Notes: generated by a model from the sequence alone, not told the origin. A DNA stretch of 64,000 bases from Bradyrhizobium semiaridum (GCF_020329505.1 NZ_JAGKJJ010000005.1:1-64000); one strand, 5' to 3'; numbered from the stretch's first letter, positions 37,487-47,405 are shown. Numbers and translations: made by a program.

Positions 37487-38665
37487 TCACTTCTTGGTCT
37501 TGCCGGAATCCTTGACGGCCTCGAAGGTCGCGAATTCCACATTGTAGAGCTCGCCGTCGACCTTCTCGACCTTGCGGATGTAGATGTTCTGCACGATGTC
37601 GCGGGTCTCGGGATCGATCGAGATCGGGCCGCGCGGGCTCTCCCACTTCATGCCCTTCATCGCCTCGACCAGCTTGTCGCCGTTCGTATCACCGCCCGTC
37701 TTCTTCAGCGCCTCGTAGATCAGGTGCATGCCGTCATAGCCGCTGACCGCCATGAAGCCCGGGCGGTTGCCGAACGCCTTCTTGTAGGCGGCGACGAAAT
37801 CCTTGTTCATCTGCGAGGGGTGCGCGGCCGAGTAGAGGTGCGCGGTGACCGCGCCGAGCGCGGCATCGCCCATGTTGTTGAGCAGATCGTCGTCCATGAC
37901 GTCGCCCGGCCCGATCACCTTGATGCCGCTCTTGTCGAGGCCGCGTTCGGCATACTGCTTCATGAAGTTGCCGCCCTGCCCAGCCGGCACGAACACGAAC
38001 ATCGCGTCGGGCTTGGCGTCCTTCATGCGCTGCAGGAACGGCGCGAAGTCGGGGTTGGCGAGCGGCACCTTGACCTCTTCGACGACCTCGCCGCCCCCGG
38101 CGGTGAAGTGCTGCTTGAAGAAGGTCAGCGCGTCGTTGCCCGGGGCGTAGTCGGAGGTCAGGGTCGCGACCTTCTTGATGCCGTTCTTGATCGCCCAGTC
38201 GCCGATGATGGTGGAGGACTGCGCCAGCGTGAAGCTGGTGCGCACGATATAGGGCGAGCGCTCGGTGATGATCGAGGTGCCGGCCGCCATCACCACTTCC
38301 GGGATCTTCGCTTGGGTCGCCAGCGGCGCCGCGGCGAGCGCGGCGGGCGTCACGCCGAAGCCGGCGATGAAGTTGACCTTGTCGTTGACGATCAGTTCCT
38401 GGGCGAGCCGCTTGGTGTTGTCGGGCACCGCGGCGTCGTCCTTGAGGATGACCTCGATCTTCTTGCCGGCGACGGTATCGCCCTTCTGCTGCATGTAGAG
38501 CTTGACGGCGTTGTCGATCTGCTTGCCGGTCGACGCCTGGCCGCCGGTCATCGGCACGATCAGCCCGATCTTCACGGTCTCCTGCGCGGATGCCGGCATG
38601 GCGCAAAACCCGGCAACCGAGACCGTCGTGGCGGCCCACAGCAACATTTTGCGACGATTGTACAT
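37487..38665 (-). CDS. livK: Liv-type ABC transporter substrate-binding protein
   Basis: A 392-residue periplasmic binding protein: signal peptide MYNRRKMLLWAATTVSVAGF with AMPASAQE cleavage region, then VKIGLIVPMTGGQASTGKQI, the family's ligand-site start, and VNFIAGFGVTPAALAAAPLA. It presents substrate to the LivHM permeases encoded downstream. A GAGAGGGA ribosome-binding site precedes the ATG. First gene of the leftward operon, divergent from a small lipoprotein gene. The ligand is not determined by sequence; branched-chain amino acids and aromatic or other acids are all possible. Confidence 0.92.
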   Translation of the reverse strand: MYNRRKMLLWAATTVSVAGFCAMPASAQETVKIGLIVPMTGGQASTGKQIDNAVKLYMQQKGDTVAGKKIEVILKDDAAVPDNTKRLAQELIVNDKVNFIAGFGVTPAALAAAPLATQAKIPEVVMAAGTSIITERSPYIVRTSFTLAQSSTIIGDWAIKNGIKKVATLTSDYAPGNDALTFFKQHFTAGGGEVVEEVKVPLANPDFAPFLQRMKDAKPDAMFVFVPAGQGGNFMKQYAERGLDKSGIKVIGPGDVMDDDLLNNMGDAALGAVTAHLYSAAHPSQMNKDFVAAYKKAFGNRPGFMAVSGYDGMHLIYEALKKTGGDTNGDKLVEAMKGMKWESPRGPISIDPETRDIVQNIYIRKVEKVDGELYNVEFATFEAVKDSGKTKK

Positions 38666-39047
38666 GAACGTCCCTCTCCCCCTTCCGAGGCGAACCGAGT
38701 CCCCGGCCCTTGCCTCACGTTACCCCATCTTCTTTGCGGCGGGGCCGCAAGGCGACATGGCGTCGTCCGCAGCCCCATTGTCAATCGGACGATGGGCGAG
38801 GGCCGCGGCCGGCGCGCGATCGGCCAACACCTTCCGGTATTTTACTACCGATAACGATCTGCGAGCAGAACGCCCCCGGAGACACTGAAACCGCGCGGCC
38901 GCCGGCTTCGCAGGTTGGAATTGACCGTCGCGTGATTTGTACGATTGTACAAACGAACTTGCGATGTCAACAAACAAGCACAATTGCAGCCGAACGCTCG
39001 TGCCCTAGATCCATCATCCTTAAAGATTACGGTTCTATCGTTCTCCG
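38666..39047. promoter_or_regulatory. Divergent livK/lipoprotein promoter region with palindromes
   Basis: This 382-base gap drives livK to the left and a small lipoprotein to the right. A perfect 18-base palindromic site lies at 38936-38953: TTTGTAC, spacer GATT, GTACAAA. A TTGACC hexamer at 38921-38926 is a possible -35 for the rightward gene, which would put the palindrome over the -10 area. A smaller inverted repeat CGGTA/TACCG stands at 38835-38850 in an A+T-richer patch, closer to livK. No gene or dispersed repeat was recognised. Confidence 0.55.
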
Positions 39048-39332
39048 ATGCTGACGATTACCCGCCATATCCCCGTCATGACCGTCCTGGTGCTCGCAGC
39101 CTGCGCACTCGGCGGATGCAGCTCGGTCAATGAAAAACTCTCGGCCGGCATGGCCGACTACATTCCCGCCTGGGCAGGCGGCCTGCCCGCGGATGCGCCA
39201 CCGCGACAGGGCACGCCGGAATACGACGCCTTCATGAAGGAGCGCGAGCGCAAGCGGCTGATGCCGGCCGCAGAGCGCGGCGACGATCCCAAGGCCGCGC
39301 CGGCCGCGACCTCGCAGACTGCCCCGCGCTAA
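39048..39332 (+). CDS. Small putative lipoprotein
   Basis: A 94-residue protein. The N-terminal hydrophobic stretch ([17 protein letters not shown]) ends in a lipobox LGGC, so Cys23 or so would be lipidated and the protein held in the inner or outer membrane. The rest is hydrophilic and Pro/Ala-rich with [20 protein letters not shown], a composition seen in short rhizobial lipoproteins of unknown role. The 3' end overlaps the opposing purU gene by four bases. No function is recognised. Confidence 0.75.
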   Translation: MLTITRHIPVMTVLVLAACALGGCSSVNEKLSAGMADYIPAWAGGLPADAPPRQGTPEYDAFMKERERKRLMPAAERGDDPKAAPAATSQTAPR

Positions 39333-40192
39333 TCGACGAACACCACGGTCTTGCGGCCGTTGAGGATGACGCGGTCGGCGAGGTGGTAGCGGATCGCCCG
39401 CGCCAGCACGCGCCGTTCGATGTCGCGGCCCTTGCGCACGAGGTCCTCGGGGGTGTCGCGATGGCTGATGCGCTCGACGTCCTGGTCGATGATCGGGCCC
39501 TCGTCGAGATCGCTGGTGACGTAATGCGCGGTGGCACCGATCAGCTTGACGCCACGCTCATGGGCCTGGTGGTAGGGCTTGGCGCCCTTGAAGCCCGGCA
39601 GGAACGAGTGATGGATGTTGATGCAGCGGCCACTCAGCCGCGCCGACATCTCGTCGGACAGGATCTGCATGTAGCGCGCCAGCACCACGAGATCTGTGTT
39701 GGTATCCTGGACCAGCTTCCACACCGCGTCCTCCTGCTGGCGCTTGGTCTCCCTGGACACCGGCAGATAGTGGAACGGGATGTCGCCGAAATCGAGCGCG
39801 CCATAGCTCTCGCGCGGATGGTTGGAGACGACGGCGGTCGGGATCATCTCGAGCTCGCCGGTGCGCCAACGATAGAGGATATCGACCAGGCAGTGATCGG
39901 ACTTCGAGACCAGCAGCATCACCCGGCGGCGGCTGGCGCGGTCGCGCATCTGCCAGTCCATTGCGAAGCGCTCGGCGATCGCGGCAAAGCCGGTCTGCAA
40001 CGCCGCCAGCTCGACCGCGAGATCGGCCGCCGTGAACACCACGCGCATGAAGAACTTGCCGGTCTCGATGTCGTCGAACTGCTGGGCGTCCAGGATGTTC
40101 TGGCCGTTATGGGCGAGGAAGGTCGAGACCGCCGAGACGATTCCCGGGCGATCCGGACAGGACAAAGTGAGGACGAATTGACGGTCGGGCAT
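39329..40192 (-). CDS. purU: Formyltetrahydrofolate deformylase
   Basis: A 287-residue enzyme hydrolysing 10-formyl-THF to formate and THF, balancing one-carbon pools. Residues about 1-80 form an ACT regulatory domain ([20 protein letters not shown]). About 90-287 form the formyltransferase-type catalytic domain with [40 protein letters not shown] (catalytic Asn and His) and [19 protein letters not shown] (catalytic Asp). All residues needed are present. It is transcribed alone, convergent with the lipoprotein gene. Confidence 0.95.
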   Translation of the reverse strand: MPDRQFVLTLSCPDRPGIVSAVSTFLAHNGQNILDAQQFDDIETGKFFMRVVFTAADLAVELAALQTGFAAIAERFAMDWQMRDRASRRRVMLLVSKSDHCLVDILYRWRTGELEMIPTAVVSNHPRESYGALDFGDIPFHYLPVSRETKRQQEDAVWKLVQDTNTDLVVLARYMQILSDEMSARLSGRCINIHHSFLPGFKGAKPYHQAHERGVKLIGATAHYVTSDLDEGPIIDQDVERISHRDTPEDLVRKGRDIERRVLARAIRYHLADRVILNGRKTVVFVD

Positions 40193-40329
40193 GCAGATTG
40201 ACCAGCATTTGAGCAGATGCGCGGAACGGCGAATTTCGGCCCTCGTCTATCACCGCCTGCGGCCTTGCGCCAATCCCGCCGCAGGGCTCAAATCGAACCA
40301 ATGACGACAATGTTTGTTAGGGCACCATC

Positions 40330-41175
40330 ATGGCTGACCGGCTCAACGGCTACCGCATCCTGATCCTCGAAACCCGCGAGGAGGCGCAGTTCTCCCGCCT
40401 GCTCGCCGAGCAGGGCGCGGACGTCGTGCAATGCCCGATGTTCACCATTCATGACGCGCCCGACCCGGCACCGATCGAGGCCTGGATCCGCCGCGCCGTC
40501 GACCGGCCGCTCGACGACCTCGTGCTGATGACTGGCGAGGGCCTGCGCCGCCTGATGAAGGTGGTGCGCCGGATCGGGCTTGAGGCGGAGTTTGTTGGCA
40601 GCCTCGCCAAGGCGCGCAAATTCGCTCGCGGCCCGAAGCCCGGCCGCGCGCTGCGCGAGATCGCCCTGGAGCCGCAGATGACGACGGAGAAGCCGACCTC
40701 GGAGGGCGTCGCCGAGATGCTATCCAAGCTCGACCTGAACGGCCACCGCCTCGGCCTGCAGCTCTATCCCGACAAGGACCACGCGGCGCTGATCGGCGCG
40801 ATCAAGGCGCAGGGCGCCGAGGTCGATACGGTGCTGCCCTACGTCTACGACGCGCAGGCCGCCGACGCCAACATCGTCACCGCGATCGCGGAGATGGCGC
40901 AGGGCCGCATCGACGCCATCGCGCTGACCAGCTCGGGCCAGGTCCGCCGCCTGATGGATGTCGCCAAGGCGCATGGCTGCGAGCCGCAGTTGCGCGACGG
41001 GCTGCAGCAGACGCCGATCGCCTCCGTCGGGCCCGTGGTGTCGGACGAGCTGAAGGCGTTTGGCCTGCGCACCGATATCTATCCAGCGAACGATGCCTTC
41101 TTCATGAAGCCGCTGATCTCGGCGATGGCGACCGAGCTGGCGAAGAAGCCGCCGCGGATGGCGGCCCGGTCGTGA
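40330..41175 (+). CDS. hemD: Uroporphyrinogen-III synthase (HemD family)
   Basis: A 281-residue protein of the HemD fold, two similar domains linked by strands. RILILETREEAQFSRLLAEQ starts domain one, DLVLMTGEGLRRLMKVV is the active-cleft helix, and the second half has YVYDAQAAD, IDAIALTSSGQVRRLM and PIASVGPVVSDELKAFG, all expected in the family. The enzyme closes hydroxymethylbilane to uroporphyrinogen III. There is no neighbouring hemC or other heme gene, so a second, diverged copy of hemD elsewhere in the genome is possible. Confidence 0.82.
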   Translation: MADRLNGYRILILETREEAQFSRLLAEQGADVVQCPMFTIHDAPDPAPIEAWIRRAVDRPLDDLVLMTGEGLRRLMKVVRRIGLEAEFVGSLAKARKFARGPKPGRALREIALEPQMTTEKPTSEGVAEMLSKLDLNGHRLGLQLYPDKDHAALIGAIKAQGAEVDTVLPYVYDAQAADANIVTAIAEMAQGRIDAIALTSSGQVRRLMDVAKAHGCEPQLRDGLQQTPIASVGPVVSDELKAFGLRTDIYPANDAFFMKPLISAMATELAKKPPRMAARS

Positions 41176-41180
41176 CCTGA

Positions 41181-41350
41181 GCCGTCATTGCGAGGAGCGA
41201 AGCGACGAAGCAATCCACCACTCCGCAAGTGGCGACATGGATTGCTGCGCTTCGCTCGCAATGACGAGGTGGAGAGGGCAGCCGTAGCCCGGGTGAGCGA
41301 AGCGATACCCGGGAGGTCTCCCGCATGTCGCTTCGCTCATGCGGGCTACA
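41181..41350. repeat. Dispersed repeats, families B and C
   Basis: Family B at 41181-41268 has both arms: GCCGTCATTGCGAGGAGCGA ... GAAGCAATCCA, and inverted TGGATTGCTGCGCTTCGCTC ... GCAATGACGAG. Family C at 41284-41350 reads GTAGCCCGGGTGAGCGAAGC then the inverted GCTTCGCTCATGCGGGCTAC. The same two families lie together at 26081-26226. They fill the gap between the convergent hemD and fcl genes and probably block read-through. Confidence 0.8.
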
Positions 41351-41378
41351 AGTCCTCAAGGGGGGAGAGAGCTGCGCC

Positions 41379-42335
41379 CTACTCCGCCGCCTGCTTGGTT
41401 TCGCTGAGATAGGCCTGATACGCGAGCTTGATGCCGTCCTCGAGCGAGGTCGTCGCGCGCCAGCCGAGCTTGGCGAGCCGGCCGACGTCGAGCAGCTTGC
41501 GCGGCGTGCCGTCGGGGCGCGAGGTGTCGAAACTGATCCCGCCGCGATAGCCGACGGCGGCTGCGACCACGCGGGCGAATTCGGCGATGGTGATGTCCTC
41601 GCCGGTGCCGATGTTGACCAGTTCCGGCGAGGAATAGGTCTTCATCAGATGGATGCAGGCGTCGGCGAGATCGTCGACATAGAGGAATTCGCGCCGCGGC
41701 GTACCGGTGCCCCAGACCACGACATTGTTCGCGCCCGACAGCTTGGCTTCGTGGAAGCGGCGGATCAGCGCGGCAACGACGTGGCTGTATTCGGGGTGGT
41801 AATTGTCGCCGGGGCCATAGAGGTTGGTCGGCATCACGCTGATGAAGTCGGAGCCGTATTGGCTGCGATAGGCTTCCGCCATCTTGATGCCGGCGATCTT
41901 GGCGATCGCATAGGGCTCGTTGGTCGGCTCCAGCGGGCCGGTCAGCATCGAATCCTCGCGCAGCGGCTGCGGCGCCAGCCGCGGATAGATGCAGGACGAG
42001 CCGAAGAACATCAGCTTCTCGCAACCATTGGCGTGGGAAGCCTGGATCACGTTGGTCGCGATCGCGAGGTTGTCGTAGAGAAATTCGGCGCGCAGCGTGT
42101 TGTTGGCGACGATGCCGCCGACCTTGGCGGCGGCGAGGAATACCGCCTGCGGCCGCTTGGCGGCGAACCAGGCGTCGACCGCGGCCTGGTTGCGCAGGTC
42201 GACCTCGCCGCGCGAGATCGTCAGGAGGTCCGCGCCCTCACGCGCCAGCCGGCGCATCAGCGCCGAGCCGACCATGCCGCGATGGCCGGCGACGAAGACC
42301 GTCCTGCCCTTCAGTTCAAACGGAGCGTTTGCCAT
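41379..42335 (-). CDS. fcl: GDP-L-fucose synthase
   Basis: A 318-residue SDR enzyme that epimerises and reduces GDP-4-keto-6-deoxy-mannose to GDP-L-fucose. [18 protein letters not shown] is the NADPH-binding GHRGMVG motif specific to Fcl/Wca[27 protein letters not shown] and the catalytic Tyr/Lys in [15 protein letters not shown] follow. Its start overlaps the end of gmd by 20 bases, the usual gmd-fcl pairing. Fucose may go into O-antigen, or in rhizobia onto Nod factors (nolK is the nodulation homologue); the LPS context favours the former. Confidence 0.95.
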   Translation of the reverse strand: MANAPFELKGRTVFVAGHRGMVGSALMRRLAREGADLLTISRGEVDLRNQAAVDAWFAAKRPQAVFLAAAKVGGIVANNTLRAEFLYDNLAIATNVIQASHANGCEKLMFFGSSCIYPRLAPQPLREDSMLTGPLEPTNEPYAIAKIAGIKMAEAYRSQYGSDFISVMPTNLYGPGDNYHPEYSHVVAALIRRFHEAKLSGANNVVVWGTGTPRREFLYVDDLADACIHLMKTYSSPELVNIGTGEDITIAEFARVVAAAVGYRGGISFDTSRPDGTPRKLLDVGRLAKLGWRATTSLEDGIKLAYQAYLSETKQAAE

Positions 42336-43401
42336 TGGCGGCGTCCTGTCGGGCCTCGGCGAGATCGCCGGCGACCATTTCCTTCACCAGCTGCGCGAAC
42401 GGGGTCTTCGGCTTCCAGCCGAGCTTGGCGCGCGCCTTGCTGGCGTCGCCGATCAGAAGATCGACCTCGGTCGGGCGGAAATAGGTCGGGTCGATGCGCA
42501 CCACCGTCTTGCCGGACGCCTTGTCGACGCCGATCTCCTCGACGCCCGTGCCGCGCCATTCGATGCTGCGGCCGACCTCGCCGAATGCCAGCTCGACGAA
42601 CTCGCGCACCGAACGGGTCTCGCCGGTCGACAGCACGAAATCGTCGGGGCTATCCGCCTGCAGGATCATGTGCATGCCCTCGACATAGTCGCGCGCATGG
42701 CCCCAGTCGCGCTTGGCCTCGAGATTGCCGAGATAGATGGTGTCCTCGAGGCCGACCTCGATTCGGGCCACGCCACGCGTGATCTTGCGGGTCACGAAGG
42801 TCTCGCCGCGGATCGGACTCTCGTGATTGAACAGGATGCCGTTGCAGGCGAACATGCCATAGGCCTCGCGGTAGTTCACCGTGATCCAGTAGCCGTAGAG
42901 CTTGGCGACCCCATAGGGCGAGCGCGGGTAGAACGGCGTGGTCTCCTTCTGCGGCACTTCCTGGACCAGACCGTAGAGTTCCGAGGTCGAGGCCTGGTAG
43001 AACCGCGTCTCCTTCTCCATGCCGAGGATGCGGATCGCCTCCAAGAGGCGCAGCACGCCGATCGCGTCGGCATTGGCGGTGTATTCCGGGCTCTCGAAGC
43101 TGACCGCGACGTGGCTCTGCGCGGCAAGGTTGTAGACTTCCGTCGGCCGGATCTGCTGCATCAGGCGGATCAGATTGGTCGAATCGGTCATGTCGCCGTA
43201 GTGCATCAGGAACGGCACATTGCCGACATGCGGGTCCTGATAGAGGTGATCGACCCGGGCGGTGTTGAACGAGGACGACCGCCGCTTGATGCCATGCACG
43301 GTGTAGCCGAGGCCGAGCAGATATTCGGCGAGATAGGCGCCATCCTGCCCGGTCACACCGGTGATCAGCGCGACGCGCCGCTTCGATTCCTGAACTGCCA
43401 T
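42316..43401 (-). CDS. gmd: GDP-mannose 4,6-dehydratase
   Basis: A 361-residue SDR enzyme making GDP-4-keto-6-deoxy-D-mannose from GDP-mannose, the substrate of Fcl. [19 protein letters not shown] is the GxxGxxG of Gmd, followed by [12 protein letters not shown], and the catalytic residues in [12 protein letters not shown] and [38 protein letters not shown] is diagnostic. Start 43401 has CTGGAG 6 nt upstream; a longer frame lacks family sequence. Donor GDP-mannose would come from the manC gene at the window's left edge. Confidence 0.96.
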   Translation of the reverse strand: MAVQESKRRVALITGVTGQDGAYLAEYLLGLGYTVHGIKRRSSSFNTARVDHLYQDPHVGNVPFLMHYGDMTDSTNLIRLMQQIRPTEVYNLAAQSHVAVSFESPEYTANADAIGVLRLLEAIRILGMEKETRFYQASTSELYGLVQEVPQKETTPFYPRSPYGVAKLYGYWITVNYREAYGMFACNGILFNHESPIRGETFVTRKITRGVARIEVGLEDTIYLGNLEAKRDWGHARDYVEGMHMILQADSPDDFVLSTGETRSVREFVELAFGEVGRSIEWRGTGVEEIGVDKASGKTVVRIDPTYFRPTEVDLLIGDASKARAKLGWKPKTPFAQLVKEMVAGDLAEARQDAANGKRSV

Positions 43402-43558
43402 ATCGTCTCCAGAGCGCGAAATGTGCGCGGGGGCCCGGTCGGGCCGGGCCGGTCTGTAGCATCCGACCCGCCCCAAGTCTAATGCCCGGAGGCCACGGCC
43501 CGGGCGGCCGGAATCCGGCCTCAAAGCTCAAAAAACGGCCCGGAACGCCCGGGGAACA

Positions 43559-44233
43559 TCATTCGCCGTAGTGGCGGAGACGCTCGAGGTCGATGATGGT
43601 GACCCCGCCATATTCCAGCCGCAGCAGCCCCTCCCGTTCCAGCCGCTTCAGGCACTGGTTGGCGTTCTGCCTAGAGATCCCGGACAGCGCCCCGATCTCC
43701 TCCTGGGTGATCTCCAGGTGCCGCGTCAGGTCCGGGTAGAGAATCGGGTTGAACAGCGAGGCGATCGAGCGGGCCAGCCGGGCGGTGGCATCCAGGGTGC
43801 GGCCGTATTCGAGCAGCGCGATGAACTGGCCGAGCCGCTCGTTGAGCTGGCCGACCAGGAATCGGTTGAAGCCGACGCTGTTCTCGAACAGCCAGACGAA
43901 GGTGCGGCGGTCCATCATCGCCAGGCGGGTGTCGCGCAGCGCGACCACGTCGTAGCGCCGCGGCTCGTTCTTGAGCACGGTGCCCTCGCCGAACCACGCA
44001 CCGGCGGTGAGGCCGGCAAAGCTCGCGGCCTTGCCGCCGCGCGACACGATGCCCATCCGCGCAAGGCCGGTGACGATGCCGGTCCAGTACTGGAAATTGT
44101 CGCCGCGCATGAAGATGAATTCATCGGCGCGATAGGATTTCTCCGAGATGCCGGCGCGCGCGATCTCGATTTCCTGCTCCGTCAGCTCGCGCGACCAGGC
44201 CGCGATGCGCTTCAAATTATCAGCAGCGATCAT
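43559..44233 (-). CDS. Crp/Fnr-family transcriptional regulator
   Basis: A 224-residue regulator with a cyclic-nucleotide-binding beta-roll in about 25-140 (FIFMRGDNFQYWTGIVTGLA, FAGLTAGAWFGEGTVLKNEP) and a C-terminal winged HTH in 160-220 (ITQEEIGALSGISRQNANQC, LKRLEREGLLRLEYGG). No Cys cluster for an FNR-type iron-sulphur centre is visible, so it is not a classical FNR. It lies 157 bases upstream of gmd on the same strand and is divergent from the second liv cluster, so it may regulate either. The effector is unknown. Confidence 0.9.
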   Translation of the reverse strand: MIAADNLKRIAAWSRELTEQEIEIARAGISEKSYRADEFIFMRGDNFQYWTGIVTGLARMGIVSRGGKAASFAGLTAGAWFGEGTVLKNEPRRYDVVALRDTRLAMMDRRTFVWLFENSVGFNRFLVGQLNERLGQFIALLEYGRTLDATARLARSIASLFNPILYPDLTRHLEITQEEIGALSGISRQNANQCLKRLEREGLLRLEYGGVTIIDLERLRHYGE

Positions 44234-44635
44234 TCCAGCGACGGCATCCCACCCCAGCTATTGCATGCCTCGATATTGCACCGCAACAAGGTCGCGGCAC
44301 CGGTCAGGAACTCGACGCCTGGAATGCCAGCGAAAATTCCTGACCAATTGTCCGGCACATGACAATTCAACCTATCGCTTTCCCGTATTGAGAACCACCT
44401 CGCGTAACGCCGCGCGCTCCCGATGGATCGCCAACGGCAGGTGACGCGAGGTTGGGACAGGTGGGTGCGGCGTTACCGCGCATGATGTCGGAGAACGCGA
44501 GCGCAGCGCGGACACCCGGCATCAGTCGGATGGTCACCCCACAATGGCCCATGTAAGATCGAGTTTTGAGATCGCGTTCGAGCTTTCGAACAACAGATGA
44601 AGAGCGCACCAAGCGCCTTATCCGGAGGGAACAGG
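44234..44635. promoter_or_regulatory. Divergent region before the second liv cluster, with two inverted repeats
   Basis: Between the Crp/Fnr regulator (leftward) and livG (rightward). A perfect 7-bp inverted repeat AATTGTC (44346-44352) / GACAATT (44361-44367) with 8-base spacing looks like an operator; its 18-base inner span does not fit the 14- or 16-base layout of Fnr or Crp sites. A 9-bp pair ACCTCGCGT (44397-44405) / ACGCGAGGT (44444-44452) encloses 38 bases and could fold as a leader hairpin. GGAGG at 44623-44627 is the ribosome-binding site of livG. No gene was seen. Confidence 0.5.
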
Positions 44636-45457
44636 GTGGCTTACAGTCTTGAGGTGCGCGGAGTCTCATTGCGGTTTGGTGGCGTTCGCGCCCTGACCGA
44701 TGTGAGCTTCGGCGTCAACGAGGGCGAGCTGTTCTCCATCATCGGCCCGAACGGCGCCGGCAAGACCTCGATCGTCAACTGCATCTCCGGGCGCTACCGA
44801 CCGACCGAAGGCCAGCTGTTCTGGCGCGGCCAGGACATCACCGGCCTCAATCCGAATGCGCGGCCTGCGCTCGGCATCGGCCGCACCTTCCAGAATCTGG
44901 CGCTGTTTCACCATATGAGCGTGCTCGACAACATCATGGTCGGCCGCCATCACCTGCTGAAGAACAATTTCATCACGGGCTCGCTATACTGGCTCACCGG
45001 CGCGCGCCGCGAGGAGCTGAAGCACCGCCGCAAGGTCGAGGAGATCATCGACTTCCTCGACCTGCAGTCGGTGCGCAAGGCGACCGCCGGCACCCTGCCC
45101 TATGGCCTGCGCAAACGCGTCGAACTCGCCCGCGCCATGGCGCTGGAGCCGCGGCTGATCCTGCTCGACGAGCCGATGGCCGGCATGAACTTCGAAGAGA
45201 AGGAAGACATGGCGCGCTACATCGTCGACCTCAACGAGGAGTTCGGCATGACCGTGATGATGATCGAGCACGACATGGGCGTCGTGATGGACATCTCGCA
45301 CCGCGTCATGGTGCTGGATTTCGGCCGCAAGATCGCCGAGGGCGATCCGGCGGCCGTGCTCGCCGATCCCCATGTCAAGCGCGCCTATCTCGGCGAAGAA
45401 GACGAGGTGCTGGTCGATCCCGACGACAAGGCGTCGGTGCGGGAGAGCGCGGCATGA
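44636..45457 (+). CDS. livG: Liv-type ABC transporter ATPase (LivG), second cluster
   Basis: A 273-residue ATPase. GPNGAGKTSIVNCISG (Walker A), GIGRTFQNLALFHHMSVLDN (Q-loop), LPYGLRKRVELARAM (LivG-type signature), LILLDEPMAGMNFEEKE (Walker B) and MMIEHDMGVVMDIS (H-loop) are all present. I use GTG 44636, which has GGAGG 8 nt upstream; an ATG at 44597 in the same frame lacks a ribosome-binding site. The stop overlaps the start of the acyl-CoA ligase gene (ATGA), so the two are coupled. It is the first gene of the rightward liv-ligase cluster. Confidence 0.92.
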   Translation: MAYSLEVRGVSLRFGGVRALTDVSFGVNEGELFSIIGPNGAGKTSIVNCISGRYRPTEGQLFWRGQDITGLNPNARPALGIGRTFQNLALFHHMSVLDNIMVGRHHLLKNNFITGSLYWLTGARREELKHRRKVEEIIDFLDLQSVRKATAGTLPYGLRKRVELARAMALEPRLILLDEPMAGMNFEEKEDMARYIVDLNEEFGMTVMMIEHDMGVVMDISHRVMVLDFGRKIAEGDPAAVLADPHVKRAYLGEEDEVLVDPDDKASVRESAA

Positions 45458-47382
45458 TGGACTATGCCGGTCGCGCCGCGCAGGCCGACACGTTCCCGAA
45501 AATGCTGCGCCTGAACGCGAAGGAGCACGGCGGCGAGATCGCGCTGCGCGAAAAGGATTTCGGGCTGTGGCGCGAATTCACTTGGAACGACTACCAGACC
45601 CGCACCCATGATTTCGCGCTCGGTATGGTCGAGCTCGGGCTCGGCCGCGGCGATGTGATCGGCATCATCGGCGATAACCGACCGGACTGGGTGGCGGCCG
45701 AGATCGCGGCCCATGCCATCGGCGCGATGAGCCTCGGCCTCTATCGCGACGTGCTGGACGAGGAAGCCGCCTATCTTCTCAGCTATGGCGAGGCCAGGCT
45801 GGTGTTCGCCGAGGACGAGGAGCAGGTCGACAAGCTGCTCGGGCTTGCCGATCGCGTGCCGCATCTCAAGCACATCGTCTATTCCGACCCGCGCGGCATG
45901 CGGAAATATGACGATCCGCGGCTGATGGAGGCGAGCAGACTGGTCGCCATGGGCCGCGACCGCGCCGCGCGCGAGCCGGGCCTTTACGACAAGCTCGTCG
46001 ATGCCACCAAGGGCGAGGACGTCGCGATCCTCTGCACCACCTCGGGCACTACGGCCAATCCGAAGCTTGCGATGCTGGCTGCGGGGCGCGTGCTGCGGCA
46101 CTGCGCGACGTATCTCTCGTTCGATCCCAAGGGCCCTGACGACGAATACGTCTCGGTGCTGCCGCTACCCTGGATCATGGAGCAGGTCTACGCCCTCGGC
46201 AAAGGTCTGCTGTGCCGGATGAAGGTCAACTTCGTCGAAGAGCCCGACACCATGATGCACGATTTCCGCGAGATCGCGCCGACTTTCGTGCTGTTCGCGC
46301 CAAGGGTCTGGGAATCGATCGCCGCCGATGTCCGTGCCGGGGTGATGGACGCCTCCCCGTTCAAGCAGCGGCTCTACGATCTCGGCATGCGAACCGGGCT
46401 TGCCGCGCTCGCCGAGGGCAAGCGCTCGCTGTTCGCCGACCAGCTCTTGTTCCGCGCGCTGCGCGACCGGCTCGGCTTCACCCGGCTGCGCTCGGCGGCG
46501 ACCGGCGGCGCCGCGCTCGGGCCCGAGACGTTCAAGTTCTTCCAGGCGATGGGCGTGCCGCTGCGCACGCTCTACGGCCAGACCGAATTGCTCGGCGCCT
46601 ATACGCTGCACCCCGAAGGCGAGGTCGACCCCGATACGACGGGCGTGCCGATGGACGAGACCATCGAGATCCGCATCGACAATCCCGACATCAACGGCGT
46701 CGGCGAGATCGTTGTCCGTCACCCCAACATGTTCCTCGGCTACTACAAGAACCCCGAGGCCTCGGTCGCCGACATCAAGGACGGCTGGATGCATTCGGGC
46801 GATGCCGGCTACTACAACGACAACAAGCAGCTGGTCGTGATCGACCGCATCAAGGATCTGGCAGAGACCTCGCGCGGCGAACGCTTCTCGCCGCAATATA
46901 TCGAGAACAAGCTGAAATTCTCGCCCTACGTCGCCGAAGCCGTCGTGCTCGGCGCCGGCCGCGAGGCGCTCGCCGCGATGATCTGCATCCGCTACTCGAT
47001 CATCTCGAAATGGGCCGAGAAGAACCGGCTCTCGTTCACCACCTACACCGACCTCTCGTCCCGTCCCGAGGTCTATGCGCTGCTGAAGAAAGAGGTCGAG
47101 ACCGTCAACGCCACGCTGCCGCCGGCGCAGCGCATCTCGCGCTTCCTGTTGCTGTACAAGGAGCTCGACGCCGACGACGGCGAACTGACCCGCACCAGGA
47201 AAGTCCGCCGCGGCGTCATCAACGAGAAATACGCCGAGATCATCGAGGCGATCTACCGCGGCAAGGCCAACATCCCGGTCGACACCGTGATCCGCTTCCA
47301 GGACGGCACCACGCAACGTGTGCGCACCACGCTGCAGGTGGTGGACCTCGGCCGCGCGGTGGGCGCGGAGGCCGCGGAATGA
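45454..47382 (+). CDS. AMP-dependent acyl-CoA ligase embedded in a liv operon
   Basis: A 642-residue adenylate-forming enzyme of the long-chain acyl-CoA synthetase type. CTTSGTTANPKLAML is the phosphate-binding loop, LRTLYGQTELLGAYTLHPEG the acyl-adenylate site, and HSGDAGYYNDNKQLVVIDRI then KDLAETSRGERFSPQYIENK the hinge and C-domain. It would activate a carboxylic acid with ATP and CoA. Being coupled to livG and followed by livH, livM, a binding protein and livF suggests the transporter brings in the acid that this enzyme traps as a CoA ester, an arrangement common for aromatic or fatty acids in this group. The substrate is not known. Confidence 0.9.
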   Translation: MMDYAGRAAQADTFPKMLRLNAKEHGGEIALREKDFGLWREFTWNDYQTRTHDFALGMVELGLGRGDVIGIIGDNRPDWVAAEIAAHAIGAMSLGLYRDVLDEEAAYLLSYGEARLVFAEDEEQVDKLLGLADRVPHLKHIVYSDPRGMRKYDDPRLMEASRLVAMGRDRAAREPGLYDKLVDATKGEDVAILCTTSGTTANPKLAMLAAGRVLRHCATYLSFDPKGPDDEYVSVLPLPWIMEQVYALGKGLLCRMKVNFVEEPDTMMHDFREIAPTFVLFAPRVWESIAADVRAGVMDASPFKQRLYDLGMRTGLAALAEGKRSLFADQLLFRALRDRLGFTRLRSAATGGAALGPETFKFFQAMGVPLRTLYGQTELLGAYTLHPEGEVDPDTTGVPMDETIEIRIDNPDINGVGEIVVRHPNMFLGYYKNPEASVADIKDGWMHSGDAGYYNDNKQLVVIDRIKDLAETSRGERFSPQYIENKLKFSPYVAEAVVLGAGREALAAMICIRYSIISKWAEKNRLSFTTYTDLSSRPEVYALLKKEVETVNATLPPAQRISRFLLLYKELDADDGELTRTRKVRRGVINEKYAEIIEAIYRGKANIPVDTVIRFQDGTTQRVRTTLQVVDLGRAVGAEAAE

Positions 47383-47405
47383 GGGCTCCCGCGACACGCG
47401 CTGAT

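Noticed and set aside
36401..38854. 817-codon plus-strand frame across livH and livK
   Set aside because: Spans two genes and a repeat on the other strand and has antisense-type composition with no domain.
43559..44233. Oxygen-sensing FNR/FixK identity for the Crp/Fnr-family regulator
   Set aside because: No N-terminal Cys cluster is present and the gene is not near respiratory or fix genes, so only the superfamily can be stated.
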